From NCBI GenBank assembly GCA_016191305.1, contig JACPOX010000014.1, positions 1 to 21,115 on the forward strand: 21,115 bases of DNA, in the 5' to 3' direction. Made by a program: the position numbers and the translations under genes. The notes beneath the pieces were generated by a model. It saw nothing but the letters and a program-made list of their open reading frames with translations. It made no database searches and was not told the DNA's origin. Source of the stretch: Legionella longbeachae (GTDB taxonomy: Bacteria > Pseudomonadota > Gammaproteobacteria > Legionellales > Legionellaceae). Of this stretch, positions 13,671 through 21,115 are shown in pieces; position 1 is the first letter of the stretch; every line of letters begins with the position of its first letter.

Positions 13671-16208
13671 CTAATTCAACAAGGCTTGAATTCCTTTTTT
13701 GCTCAACGTTTCAGTGACAACACCTGTTGTTATGCCCGCTGCTGTAACTAAGGCTGTTTCAAAAATTTGTTTTGGGGTTGTAAGTTTACCTGCAAAGGTT
13801 TGCCATGCGAAAAAGCCATATCGTATCGCTTGGCTACTATATTGGGCTAGGCTTCCACACATAGACCAACTAGTTTGTTTCAATGAGTGCCCAGCATAAT
13901 CAATAAAATCAGTTAAAAGCGTTAGACCTAAATTGATGAAAGTGTAGTTTGCTGTATGAATTGTAGCCTTGGTTAGAGCATTTAAAAACGTGGTGAGAGG
14001 CTCAGCTATTGTATCTAATGGATTCGTATAAACAAGTTCTTTGACTAGATTGAACGTAAATAGACATCCGGCATAGGTAAATTGTGTCATAAACGTACGC
14101 TTGAAACCGGGAGAAGCTGTTATTTTTTCACTGACAGCTAACGCTGCTCCACGCAACAAACCTTGAAGAGCAGACTGGCTTACAACGTTGATGGCATTAT
14201 CAAAGATGCTTGGAGGTAATGATTCACAAATCATGGTCTCTTGAACTAATCGTTCTTCAGAAATCGTTAGACTTTCAAAAACACCTGTTGCCTTAACAAT
14301 ATTGTGTCTCGACTTGTCTTGTGAAACACAAAATCGAGGCTTACCAAACAATTCAATCTGCCCCAGTTCTTGTTCCTCATTACCATAACGAAAGACAAAA
14401 ATGGAATCATTGCCCTGTTCACTGGGCTTAATTTCTAAAAGCTCACCCTGAAAATGAAGTGTTACAATGTTTTTCTCAGTGTCAAGAACCTCATAGTGCA
14501 ATTCAGGCGTATTGTTAATTTCATTAAATTGAATATCCCATCTTCCTAATTTAGTTAATTGAGTTGCTAATATATTGCTCTGTTCCTGTTGAGGCATCAT
14601 TTCTGGAGAAAGAAATGTTGTGTTGCTGTGAAATAGATCGAGTGGAAGAAGGTGTTTATTGGTGTCTATGGTCACATATGATTTATCTAAAAGACCTGGC
14701 AAGAGTTTATTGAGGTAATTCATTTGCCGATAGAGCACTTGCATTTCATGTTGAATTTTTTGTTGCGCTTCCCCGCTTTGCATACTGTCAGCTAATTTGA
14801 TGAGTTCTCGTTGGTATTTAGTCATGCTGTTAATGGTTTTTTCGCACATCTTATTCAGCTGTGTTAATAAGGTACCATCTTTCATAAATTGAGTTTCTAA
14901 AGCACGTAAATTTAATTCAAAAAACTTATTGTTAACATCCTTGGTTTTTCTATTTAATAATATTACATGATATTGATCAACGCGGAGAATCAACCGACGC
15001 ATCAATGCATTAGATTTTTCAATTAACTTTACATAATGATCCGCTAATTGATTCGCTTGATCTAAGTAATTAGCTGCAAATAAATAACTTCCCAGGCTCG
15101 TTTGAAGGTGATTGAAATGTTCAAGTGTTTGTCTAACATGCACCATGGCTTCGACGGTCGCTAAGCTTTCAAGATAGTTCGTTTGATCCTGCTTATTTAC
15201 AAGGGGGGAAAAACGAATTACATCCAAAAGATTTTCTCGTAATCGCAGTTTTGCTTGAATGCTGCCTTGTTGTTCGCTAACTTTTTCTAATTGATAAAAG
15301 CGATTTAAAGGTTCATAGGGTGTCAACATTAGGCTATTCTGCATATTTTGCTCAACCTTCAATGCACTTTGTTTGAAAATTTTGCAGATCGGGGATTGGT
15401 CGCAAGATAATAACTTCCCTTCCAGTACCTCGGGATTGAAATTATCCGGCACTTCCTCGTTAATTAATAAAAAATGCAAGTAGGTACCTAAGGTGGTTTC
15501 AAGACTTTTTCCAGACACAACGAGATCAGATAATAATTGGGGTAATTCTTTATTCACAACACAGGTGCGAACAATGTTCGACGCTTCCTCCAGACTTTTT
15601 TGGATGTCATGTAAATGAATACGATCAAGTCCAAAATGGGGAATGAGGTGAACCATATTTTTTAACAGGTGTTGGCGTTTTGCGATGTCATCTAATATTT
15701 CTGGCTTGCATGTTGCATCGACCAAGTCATGATAAAACCAATGTTTAAATTCATTTAACACCAACATGACGGGATCATTCATCAAGGCAAAATTTTGGTT
15801 TTTTGTTCTACTTGACTGCCAATTGGCTATGCGTCTTGCCATGCTATCTGCATAAGTCCAGAGAGGATGATGTTTAAAATCCTTGGCTTCTTTGTTTTCA
15901 AGAGTATATCCGTTGAAGGGCTGTTCGTTGTCATGATGAATGGCTGTTGGTTTGATACAATGCCATAAGTTGTATATACGATTGTCTTCATGAGTGGTAA
16001 AAAAAGTGTTTCTTGATTCGCCAAATTGCTTGTTATATTGAGAAACAATTTGCTTTAACAAAGTAAGATCTTCATCCGTATAACAGTATTGGTAATTTGA
16101 ATTCCAGCCAATTCGCCAAAATCGATGGGGACGATTTGGATAGTTTTTAGATGGGAGGTTACTTGCTACTTTTATATCATCCTCTATATTTACATCCTTA
16201 GCTTGCAT
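13671..16208 (-). CDS. Hypothetical 845-residue protein with hydrophobic C-terminal region; candidate secreted effector
   Basis: I do not recognise the family. The start is well supported: AAGGA, seven bases, then ATG at 16208. There is no signal peptide. The N-terminal 160 residues are aromatic- and His-rich (RPHRFWRIGWNSNYQYCY at about 27-43; KHHPLWTYADSMARRIANW at about 112-130). The middle is long, helical and Leu/Gln-rich, for example NKMCEKTINSMTKYQRELIKLADSM, and could form coiled coils. A strand-rich block follows (LHFQGELLEIKPSEQGNDSIFVFRYGNEEQEL). The last 180 residues are hydrophobic and Ala/Thr/Phe-rich, with several candidate membrane helices or hairpins, ending GITTGVVTETLSKKGIQALLN. 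Large size, lone position, lack of export signal and location in a Legionella-type genome make a membrane-targeting Dot/Icm effector possible, but that is inference only. Confidence 0.75.
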   Translation of the reverse strand: MQAKDVNIEDDIKVASNLPSKNYPNRPHRFWRIGWNSNYQYCYTDEDLTLLKQIVSQYNKQFGESRNTFFTTHEDNRIYNLWHCIKPTAIHHDNEQPFNGYTLENKEAKDFKHHPLWTYADSMARRIANWQSSRTKNQNFALMNDPVMLVLNEFKHWFYHDLVDATCKPEILDDIAKRQHLLKNMVHLIPHFGLDRIHLHDIQKSLEEASNIVRTCVVNKELPQLLSDLVVSGKSLETTLGTYLHFLLINEEVPDNFNPEVLEGKLLSCDQSPICKIFKQSALKVEQNMQNSLMLTPYEPLNRFYQLEKVSEQQGSIQAKLRLRENLLDVIRFSPLVNKQDQTNYLESLATVEAMVHVRQTLEHFNHLQTSLGSYLFAANYLDQANQLADHYVKLIEKSNALMRRLILRVDQYHVILLNRKTKDVNNKFFELNLRALETQFMKDGTLLTQLNKMCEKTINSMTKYQRELIKLADSMQSGEAQQKIQHEMQVLYRQMNYLNKLLPGLLDKSYVTIDTNKHLLPLDLFHSNTTFLSPEMMPQQEQSNILATQLTKLGRWDIQFNEINNTPELHYEVLDTEKNIVTLHFQGELLEIKPSEQGNDSIFVFRYGNEEQELGQIELFGKPRFCVSQDKSRHNIVKATGVFESLTISEERLVQETMICESLPPSIFDNAINVVSQSALQGLLRGAALAVSEKITASPGFKRTFMTQFTYAGCLFTFNLVKELVYTNPLDTIAEPLTTFLNALTKATIHTANYTFINLGLTLLTDFIDYAGHSLKQTSWSMCGSLAQYSSQAIRYGFFAWQTFAGKLTTPKQIFETALVTAAGITTGVVTETLSKKGIQALLN

Positions 16209-16331
16209 AACAAGATCCTTAATTAAAGCTCCATCTTTAAATTCATTTCAAACCTGATTGATTTGAAGGGAATACTGAAATAACATTGGTCCGTTTAGGG
16301 TAGCAGTATATCGTAATAATAAGGAAATATG

Positions 16332-17132
16332 ATGCGACAAATTCAAAAAATAGAACTCCATCCACAAAGCATTGAACACAATAGAAATTACTTTTTTAAT
16401 AGCAACTCAAATTCTAACTCAATGATCTGTTATGGCTCAGCTAATATTAAAAGCAAATTAAATTATTGCAATATTGTTAAGCTGACTGAAAAAAATTCAT
16501 CGGAAGCCAACTTTGAAAATTTTTATCATCTGATGAATAACACTAACTTAGTTATCGTTTTTAAAGATGGCATCTTTAAGGGTAATCGAGAAACATTCCA
16601 GCTTGAAAAAATTGAATTCACTAACCAAGACCCAAAGTTTTATTCTGAGCTCCGTTTTACTAAATTGCTATCCCAATGTACAGAGGACATTAATTGGATA
16701 TACGATGAGGAAAGCCTCAAAATAATAGATGCTGTAACAGGTTTTTCTCATAGCGCTGCTGTAAAAATAGAAAATGAAGATAAGGCAATTGATTTAATCA
16801 GACAAAAATCAGGTTTAGTTGAGGAATATGTTGAGATTAGCACATTGACAAATATAAAAAATAATACGGTCGAGTTTAGATTTCATTACGATTATAAAAA
16901 TGCAAATGAAATCATGAAAGCAATGGAAGAGTTTTTGAATACAGCTGCGGGTAAAGATTTAAAATTCATCCGTGAGAAAAAACATATTTTCATTGGCAAC
17001 GCCGATTCAACGTTAATTATTGAAAGAAATGAATTGCCAAATTTACTTGAAGGATTAATGAAAATAGAAAAAAGAGAGTTTAATTTTTCTCTCTTAAACA
17101 AAGAAAACAAGAATCCACAGATGATGTATTAA
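16332..17132 (+). CDS. Hypothetical 266-residue protein
   Basis: I do not recognise this protein. The AAGGA at 16321-16325 favours the second of two adjacent ATGs (16332, six-base spacing) over 16329. The N-terminus contains a short Asn-Ser run (NSNSNSNS, about residues 23-30 from 16332) from degenerate aay/tcn codons. No signal peptide or membrane segment is seen. The rest alternates short strands and helices and is rich in Lys, Glu, Asn and Ile. The C-terminal 80 residues (AGKDLKFIREKKHIFIGNADSTLIIERNELPNLLEGLM) look like a compact alpha/beta unit. It is divergent from the 845-residue gene across 120 bases and is followed by a terminator candidate, so it is probably monocistronic. A species-specific protein or effector is possible, but no specific evidence exists. 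Confidence 0.7.
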   Translation: MRQIQKIELHPQSIEHNRNYFFNSNSNSNSMICYGSANIKSKLNYCNIVKLTEKNSSEANFENFYHLMNNTNLVIVFKDGIFKGNRETFQLEKIEFTNQDPKFYSELRFTKLLSQCTEDINWIYDEESLKIIDAVTGFSHSAAVKIENEDKAIDLIRQKSGLVEEYVEISTLTNIKNNTVEFRFHYDYKNANEIMKAMEEFLNTAAGKDLKFIREKKHIFIGNADSTLIIERNELPNLLEGLMKIEKREFNFSLLNKENKNPQMMY

Positions 17133-17149
17133 TTTGCGGTTCTTCATAG

Positions 17150-17208
17150 AATCTGAGGTCTTATATGTTCTGTCGACACATTTGCCTCCGGATTTTAGTT
17201 TTTTTTCC
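17150..17208 (+). terminator. Candidate rho-independent terminator
   Basis: Eighteen bases after the stop of the preceding gene, AATCTGAGG pairs with CCTCCGGATT (a small internal loop, 8 base pairs matched) across a loop of about 26 bases containing the palindrome tgtcgaca. The T-tract ttttagtttttttt follows directly. Orientation fits the plus-strand gene. The long loop lowers confidence. Confidence 0.45.
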
Positions 17209-17214
17209 GTTTAT

Positions 17215-17295
17215 TAGACTTCGGTAACTCGCTACAAAGAGAGAAGTATCGACGAAGCAATCCTCTCTTTGTAGTAGAGTTTCCGAAGAAGTCTA
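17215..17295. repeat. Long, nearly perfect inverted repeat (81 bp), MITE-like or hairpin
   Basis: The left arm (17215-17243) and right arm (17263-17295) pair over 27 positions: tagacttc, then ggtaactc against gagtttcc with one mismatch, then ctacaaagagag with ctctctttgtag. A three-base bulge and a small internal loop are the only other interruptions, and the loop is 19 bases (17244-17262). Both ends are TA dinucleotides, which would fit a TA target duplication of an IS630/mariner-type miniature element, though symmetry alone would also give this. Neither strand shows a U-tract right after the hairpin, so it is not a classical terminator. The right end contains the stop codon of the convergent amidase gene. 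Confidence 0.75.
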
Positions 17296-18495
17296 TTGAA
17301 CTGTTATTCCCTCTTGAGTTACACATGTAGCATTTTCATTCATAACTGGTGCTTTTAATGGAAAAGTACCAGCGGCCGAAAGAGTGGCTAGATGTCCCTT
17401 TTGTTTAAATATTTTTTTAGGCAGTCGTAATACAACATTTTTAACGCCATTAACGGCTTCAATAATCTCGAAATAACCGACCATACTCAAAAATTGATAA
17501 CTATCCTGAGGCGAAATACCTTGAGTTCTTACTAAAAAGTTAATTGCATTTTTAGAAGCCAGTTGCATTGCTTCAAATAAATTTTCATTTAAACCAACAA
17601 TCATCCAGTCTGTTGCGTTTTCGATGACGGGCCAAGTAAGAAAATCAGCGCCATTTCGTTTTGTTTTATCCAAAACTCCTTCTGCTTTCAAATCTTTTCT
17701 AACAATAATTTGAAAAGTGATCCCCTCATATGCAGTTTCTAATGCAGTAACATCAATTTCGCCATTACTTTGCATTGCATGTGAATCTCCAGTCCAAACT
17801 AAAGCTCCTTTTTGAAACACTGGAAGGTAAAGAATCGAACCTACTTGTAAGCTTGGTGCATCTAAATTTCCTCCAAATGGTCCAGGTGGTACAGAATTAA
17901 ACTCACCTGCTTCTGGTTGGCCCATATGAGTTTGTAAATTAACAGGCCAATCTTTGGGCCAATCAAGAGGCGGAGCAACCGCAACTATTCCAGGGAAAGG
18001 TTTTAGTTGTAAGCATATGCCTTTAGTAAACTCAGTAGTGTTGTTCTTTTTGTCATATTTAAAATATTTGATCTGAGGTTGGGTAAAATCCGTTAAAATT
18101 CCAGCAGTTGTACTTAAAAAATTATATCCCCAGTCAGTCAATTTAATATCCAGAATGCGAATCTCAAGTATGTCTCCAGGCTCAGCACCCTCGACATACA
18201 CCGGGCCAGTTAAGCTGTGCATGCCTCGTCTTTTTTGAATGTCGTGTTTTTCATAAAATTTTGCCACGTCAGCAGGAGTTGTTTTGTTAAAAATCATTTC
18301 ATGAAGACAACTATTCCAAGTCTCCATAGTGACGGTATCCCCCGATTGAATGGTTACAACTGGAGGCTTCTTAAGGGTAAAAAGACCAAGGGTCGTAGTT
18401 TCTGATGTTGCTGGAACTTTATAGGCTTTTGCAAACAAAAAGGAACTGTATAAAAAAATGAACAGCAAGGATAAAATTCGCGATTTTTTTAGCAT
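17293..18495 (-). CDS. Exported acetamidase/formamidase-family protein
   Basis: FmdA/AmdA-family enzymes hydrolyse small amides such as formamide or acetamide. Family motifs visible include SLTGPVYVEGAEPGDILEIRILDI, FPGIVAVAPP, PPGPFGGNLDAPSL and WTGDSHAMQSNGEIDVTALE. I chose the ATG at 18495 because it begins the signal peptide MLKKSRILSLLFIFLYSSFLFA and has GGA eight bases upstream; the open frame begins four codons earlier at 18507 without a ribosome binding site. Export distinguishes it from the cytoplasmic amidases and points to a periplasmic or secreted role. Mature length (about 375 residues) is near normal. The TAG stop forms the edge of the 81-bp inverted repeat, so the last residues may have been changed by insertion of that element. 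The substrate cannot be told from sequence. Confidence 0.88.
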   Translation of the reverse strand: MLKKSRILSLLFIFLYSSFLFAKAYKVPATSETTTLGLFTLKKPPVVTIQSGDTVTMETWNSCLHEMIFNKTTPADVAKFYEKHDIQKRRGMHSLTGPVYVEGAEPGDILEIRILDIKLTDWGYNFLSTTAGILTDFTQPQIKYFKYDKKNNTTEFTKGICLQLKPFPGIVAVAPPLDWPKDWPVNLQTHMGQPEAGEFNSVPPGPFGGNLDAPSLQVGSILYLPVFQKGALVWTGDSHAMQSNGEIDVTALETAYEGITFQIIVRKDLKAEGVLDKTKRNGADFLTWPVIENATDWMIVGLNENLFEAMQLASKNAINFLVRTQGISPQDSYQFLSMVGYFEIIEAVNGVKNVVLRLPKKIFKQKGHLATLSAAGTFPLKAPVMNENATCVTQEGITVQ

Positions 18496-18529
18496 TTCTA
18501 GATCCATTAAAAGTGCTAGGGCAGAATAG

Positions 18530-18558
18530 ATTTAATCCTTAGTTAGAAAAAAAATCAA
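18530..18558 (-). promoter_or_regulatory. Possible sigma70 promoter for the amidase gene
   Basis: On the minus strand TTGATT (18558-18553) and TTAAAT (18535-18530) are separated by 17 bases, each matching four of six consensus positions. They lie just after the 52-codon ORF and 23-35 bases before the amidase start. An eight-T run fills the spacer start. If real, the amidase could be transcribed independently of the ABC genes. Evidence is weak. Confidence 0.25.
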
Positions 18559-18713
18559 GCGAATCTGGGAGTTCTTACACAACCTACGCATGAAAATCCT
18601 TGAATTTTCCGCGCCTTATGCACGATATAGGCAGGATGCTTATGGAAAATGCAGCGCTCCATCCAGGCTTTTTCATTAGGTTGGCAAAGGTTCTGATTAA
18701 GCTGGCTTATCAC
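18555..18713 (-). CDS. Small Cys/His-containing ORF (52 codons) overlapping the ABC ATPase stop
   Basis: A GTG at 18713-18711 overlaps the TGA of the upstream ATPase as GTGA, the same kind of coupling as ATGA overlaps, with AGG eight bases upstream of the GTG. The frame runs 52 codons to TGA (18557-18555). The peptide is hydrophilic and basic: MISQLNQNLCQPNEKAW, then MERCIFHKHPAYIVHKAR, then KIQGFSCVGCVRTPRFA. Cys10, Cys21, three His (24, 26, 32) and a final CxxC (42, 45) could bind a metal. No signal peptide or membrane helix is present. It occupies most of what would otherwise be a 200-base gap. I do not recognise the family. A fortuitous frame cannot be excluded, but amino-acid composition and position argue for a real gene. 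Confidence 0.5.
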   Translation of the reverse strand: MISQLNQNLCQPNEKAWMERCIFHKHPAYIVHKARKIQGFSCVGCVRTPRFA

Positions 18714-20008
18714 ACCCCTTTACCTGGATTCTCCAAACTTAAAATTCCTGTATTAAAATCATAAGCAAATATTTCTGCGTACCGTCCCCAGTCTATCATC
18801 GTACGCAAAACACGCTCTGCTTCTTTTTCGCTCAGATAGTCTTCAAGTTTACTTAAAAAACGTTCTTCTGAGACTCGATGTCCTACTTTTTCATCCAGAA
18901 TCCGTCGGATATATCGAGCAAGAGGAACTTTTTCTAATAATCTTTGTGCAAAGAGTTTTTTGCGTTCTTGTAAATCCGCTTCAGCAAATTGCTTTCCTAA
19001 ATCACTTAACTGAATATCTCCCGCGGAAACTTTAGCAAAACCTAATATTTCTAAGGTTTCAAGTATTGGGAACAAATCATCAATATTCATCATTAATTCA
19101 TCGGCAAGCTCAGGTAAATCAATACGCTCTTCAAATGAAGTCATGGTTTCAATCAAACCAGTTAACTCTGAAGGTTCAACATCAGGTAAGCGATAACCTA
19201 AACCTATTTGTCGCTCGCGTTGAGCACGTTTAGCTTTTTCTTTTGGGCCAGTAGTCATTAAGGTATAGATTTTATCAACCAGAGCACGAAATTCAGGAGA
19301 TTCAGGCTCACGTGGCTGGGGCAAAGTGACCGGTAGTTCAGCGCGAATGTATCCGGGATCATTGCCAAAAATGACTATTCGATCTGCTAAAGTAGCTGCT
19401 TCTTCAATATTATGAGTGACTAATAAAATTCCATTTGTATTGGTTTTCTTTTCTTTCCATAACTCTAATAAGTCAGATTTTAAATTTTCTGCAGTAAGAA
19501 CATCAAGTGCAGAAAAAGGTTCATCCATTAATAAAACATCTGGATTAATTACTAAAGCGCGTGCAAAGCCAACCCGCTGGCGCATACCGCCAGAAAGTTC
19601 TTTTGGATAGGCAGATTCAAATCCGTCAAGACCAATAATATCTATTGCTTCAATAGCACGATGTGTTCGTTCCTCACGACCTACACCCTGTGCCTCAAGA
19701 CCAAGTTCGACATTTTCTAATACGGTAAGCCAAGGCATTAATGCAAAAGATTGAAAAACCATAGCAATACCATCCACAGGTCTGGTCACCGATTTCCCTC
19801 TATATTTTACCGTCCCACTTGTAGGTGCAATGAGCCCGGCAATAATACGTAACAAGGTGGACTTTCCTGAACCAGACTTCCCTAGTAAGGCAACAATCTC
19901 TCCTTCCTGCAACTGAAAATTTACATCCTCAAGCACAAGCAAATTTTGCTCGGCTGCTTTTTTAAATGACTTGCGCAAATTTTCTATAGCAATAATGGTT
20001 TCAGACAT
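18710..20008 (-). CDS. ABC transporter ATPase, nitrate/sulfonate/bicarbonate class, with NrtD-like C-terminal domain
   Basis: Energises an inner-membrane importer. Walker A is GKSGSGKST (residues 43-51), the Q-loop lies in VFQSFALMPWLTVLENV (about 84-100), the signature is LSGGMRQRVGFARAL (138-152), Walker B is VLLMDEPFSALD (158-169), and the H-loop histidine is His199 in LLVTHN. All are intact. Beyond about residue 275, a second domain (LPELADELMMNIDDLFPILETLEILGF, then LSDLGKQFAEADLQERKKLFAQRL, then VLRTMIDWGRYAEIFAYD) matches the AAA-associated C-terminal domain found in this transporter class and is probably regulatory. At 432 residues it is much longer than a plain 260-residue SsuB/TauB ATPase. 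It starts eight bases after the permease, and its stop overlaps the 52-codon ORF. No substrate-binding protein is visible, so the substrate is unknown. Confidence 0.93.
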   Translation of the reverse strand: MSETIIAIENLRKSFKKAAEQNLLVLEDVNFQLQEGEIVALLGKSGSGKSTLLRIIAGLIAPTSGTVKYRGKSVTRPVDGIAMVFQSFALMPWLTVLENVELGLEAQGVGREERTHRAIEAIDIIGLDGFESAYPKELSGGMRQRVGFARALVINPDVLLMDEPFSALDVLTAENLKSDLLELWKEKKTNTNGILLVTHNIEEAATLADRIVIFGNDPGYIRAELPVTLPQPREPESPEFRALVDKIYTLMTTGPKEKAKRAQRERQIGLGYRLPDVEPSELTGLIETMTSFEERIDLPELADELMMNIDDLFPILETLEILGFAKVSAGDIQLSDLGKQFAEADLQERKKLFAQRLLEKVPLARYIRRILDEKVGHRVSEERFLSKLEDYLSEKEAERVLRTMIDWGRYAEIFAYDFNTGILSLENPGKGV

Positions 20009-20016
20009 AAGTATCT

Positions 20017-21115
20017 TTAATTAAAGTTAAAACGTTCTTCCGCCAGTCGATAGAGCGGACGCCAAATCAAATGGTTAAAAGCAAGGACATACAAACACAT
20101 CATTGCTGTGCCTAAAGCAATTTTTGGGAAATTTCCTGTTGCCGTACTGGCTTGAATGTATTCACCTAAGCCCGTGGCTCTAAGTGTAGTATTACCCCAG
20201 TTTAACCATTCTGCTACGATACTAGCGTTCCATGCTCCCCCTGCCGCGGTAATCGCGCCAGTAATATAAAAAGGGAAGATACCTGGCAAGGCTAGCCTTT
20301 TCCACCAAAGCCAGCCTTTCAACCCAAAATTATCGGCAGCAAGATATAATTCTCGAGGAATTGCGGAAGCTCCAGCAATTACATTAAATAAAATATACCA
20401 TTGAGTTCCAAGAATCATGAGTGGAGTTACCCATATTTCTACATTCAAATGAAATTTAACAATAGCTATTATAAATAAAGGATAAAATAAATTGGCTGGG
20501 AAAGCTGCCACAAATTGAATTACAGGCTGTATTTTTTGCGCAATACGCGGTCTTAAACCAATCCAAACACCTACTGGAATCCAAAGTAATGAACTTAAAA
20601 TTATCAAACAGATGACGCGAGTGCCAGTCGCTGCTCCAAGCAAAAAAACATGCAAAATATCACTGATTTTTAATTCCGCCAATATAAAGCGCAGTAAAAA
20701 CCAACTCCCAGTGCCAACACATAATAAAACCAATGCGTTCCAAAATCTGTCTAAACGTTTTTGTCTTTTTAAATCAATCTCCTTCACTGCTTTAGAGTCA
20801 CTTAATCTAAGCCAGCGCGCATTCACGAACTTATCAGTAAAAATACCTATAATTTCTGTAAATTGCTTCATTAATCGACTACCACGTATCCAGTCAACCA
20901 ACCAAGATTGATACTCCGACTCATCCGGTGAAGGCTCCATTTTAAATTTTTCTGACCAAGCAATTAAAGGTCGAAATAATATTTGATCGTATAAAAAAAT
21001 AACGATTACCATCGTCAAAATCGCATAACCTACCGCATGTAAGTCTCGCTGCTGTATTGCTAAGGCAATATAAGACCCAACACCTGGTAACCTAATGTTT
21101 TGATGCGCCACTGAA
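20017..21115 (-). CDS. ABC transporter permease, tandem-domain type, 5' end missing
   Basis: This is the membrane partner of the ATPase. The visible C-terminal part is about 365 residues. The second permease domain is complete, with about six helices (LVLLCVGTGSWFLLRFIL, VICLIILSSLLWIPVGVWIGL, FYPLFIIAIV, then others) and an EAA-like coupling loop AADNFGLKGWLWWKRLALPG. The first 45 visible residues (PGVGSYIALAIQQRD, then LYDQILFRPLIAWSEKF) mirror the last 50 (TGLGEYIQASTATGN, then FNHLIWRPLYRLAEERF), which shows that they are the tail of a duplicated first permease domain. The GTG at 21111 is therefore not the true start; the gene continues past the right edge, and the full protein should be about 550-600 residues. 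A polar linker (about residues 55-115) joins the halves. Confidence 0.92.
   Translation of the reverse strand, partial: SVAHQNIRLPGVGSYIALAIQQRDLHAVGYAILTMVIVIFLYDQILFRPLIAWSEKFKMEPSPDESEYQSWLVDWIRGSRLMKQFTEIIGIFTDKFVNARWLRLSDSKAVKEIDLKRQKRLDRFWNALVLLCVGTGSWFLLRFILAELKISDILHVFLLGAATGTRVICLIILSSLLWIPVGVWIGLRPRIAQKIQPVIQFVAAFPANLFYPLFIIAIVKFHLNVEIWVTPLMILGTQWYILFNVIAGASAIPRELYLAADNFGLKGWLWWKRLALPGIFPFYITGAITAAGGAWNASIVAEWLNWGNTTLRATGLGEYIQASTATGNFPKIALGTAMMCLYVLAFNHLIWRPLYRLAEERFNFN

Noticed and set aside
13623..13748. Possible 41-codon ORF (MKLALSKWVTLYVV) between dsbA and the 845-residue gene
   Set aside because: There is no clear ribosome binding site, and more than half lies antisense to the 3' end of the larger gene; the signal-like N-terminus is probably accidental.
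16214..16223. CTTAATTAA as a PmrA-type regulatory box upstream of the 845-residue gene
   Set aside because: It overlaps the ribosome binding region of the gene, is only a partial match, and is a simple AT palindrome likely by chance.
20612..20911. 99-codon plus-strand ORF inside the permease gene
   Set aside because: It is a shadow of the permease frame on the opposite strand with no ribosome binding site or recognisable content.
1..21115. tRNA or rRNA genes
   Set aside because: No cloverleaf-like or rRNA-like stretch was recognised in the intergenic gaps, all of which are shorter than about 220 bases.

Overview
The window looks like a chromosomal segment of a Legionella-type gammaproteobacterium. 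The bases are AT-rich, and one gene (6895-9843, minus) encodes a close relative of AnkX, the Fic/ankyrin phosphocholine transferase that L. pneumophila injects into host cells through its Dot/Icm type IV secretion system. The flanking genes are ordinary gammaproteobacterial housekeeping genes.

Region 1 (1-6905, plus) is a tightly packed de novo purine operon: purM (cut by the left edge), a purQ with a C-terminal PurS-like extension, a long eukaryote-like purC, purF, purD, purN and purE. Most junctions are ATGA-type overlaps or gaps of a few bases. The purD gene is broken twice: an in-frame TAG near codon 139, and an internal deletion with frameshift that removes part of the ATP-grasp domain. 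The other visible pur genes look intact, so this copy of the pathway should stop at glycinamide ribonucleotide formation unless another purD exists.

Region 2 (6895-11681) is accessory DNA. The ankX homologue converges on purE and overlaps its last bases. Beyond it lies a decayed multi-spanning membrane sensor, frameshifted and then abutted by the 3' end of an IS4/Tn5-type transposase, so that one chimeric reading frame spans both. A small ORF of unknown function follows. The AnkX antagonist gene lem3, which sits beside ankX in L. pneumophila, is not recognisable here.

Region 3 (11682-13579) is a conserved core block: engB/yihA (minus), divergent from a di-haem cytochrome c4 gene and a dsbA gene (both plus).

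Region 4 (13671-17295) holds two genes I do not recognise: an 845-residue protein (minus) with a hydrophobic C-terminal region and a 267-residue protein (plus). Both are candidate Legionella-specific proteins, possibly effectors. A terminator candidate and a long, nearly perfect inverted repeat follow the second one.

Region 5 (17215-21115, minus) encodes, in order of transcription, the end of a fused-permease ABC transporter of the nitrate/sulfonate/bicarbonate class, its ATPase with an NrtD-like C-terminal domain, a 52-codon Cys-rich ORF overlapping the ATPase stop by four bases, and an exported acetamidase/formamidase-family protein. The stop codon of the last gene lies exactly at the edge of the inverted repeat.
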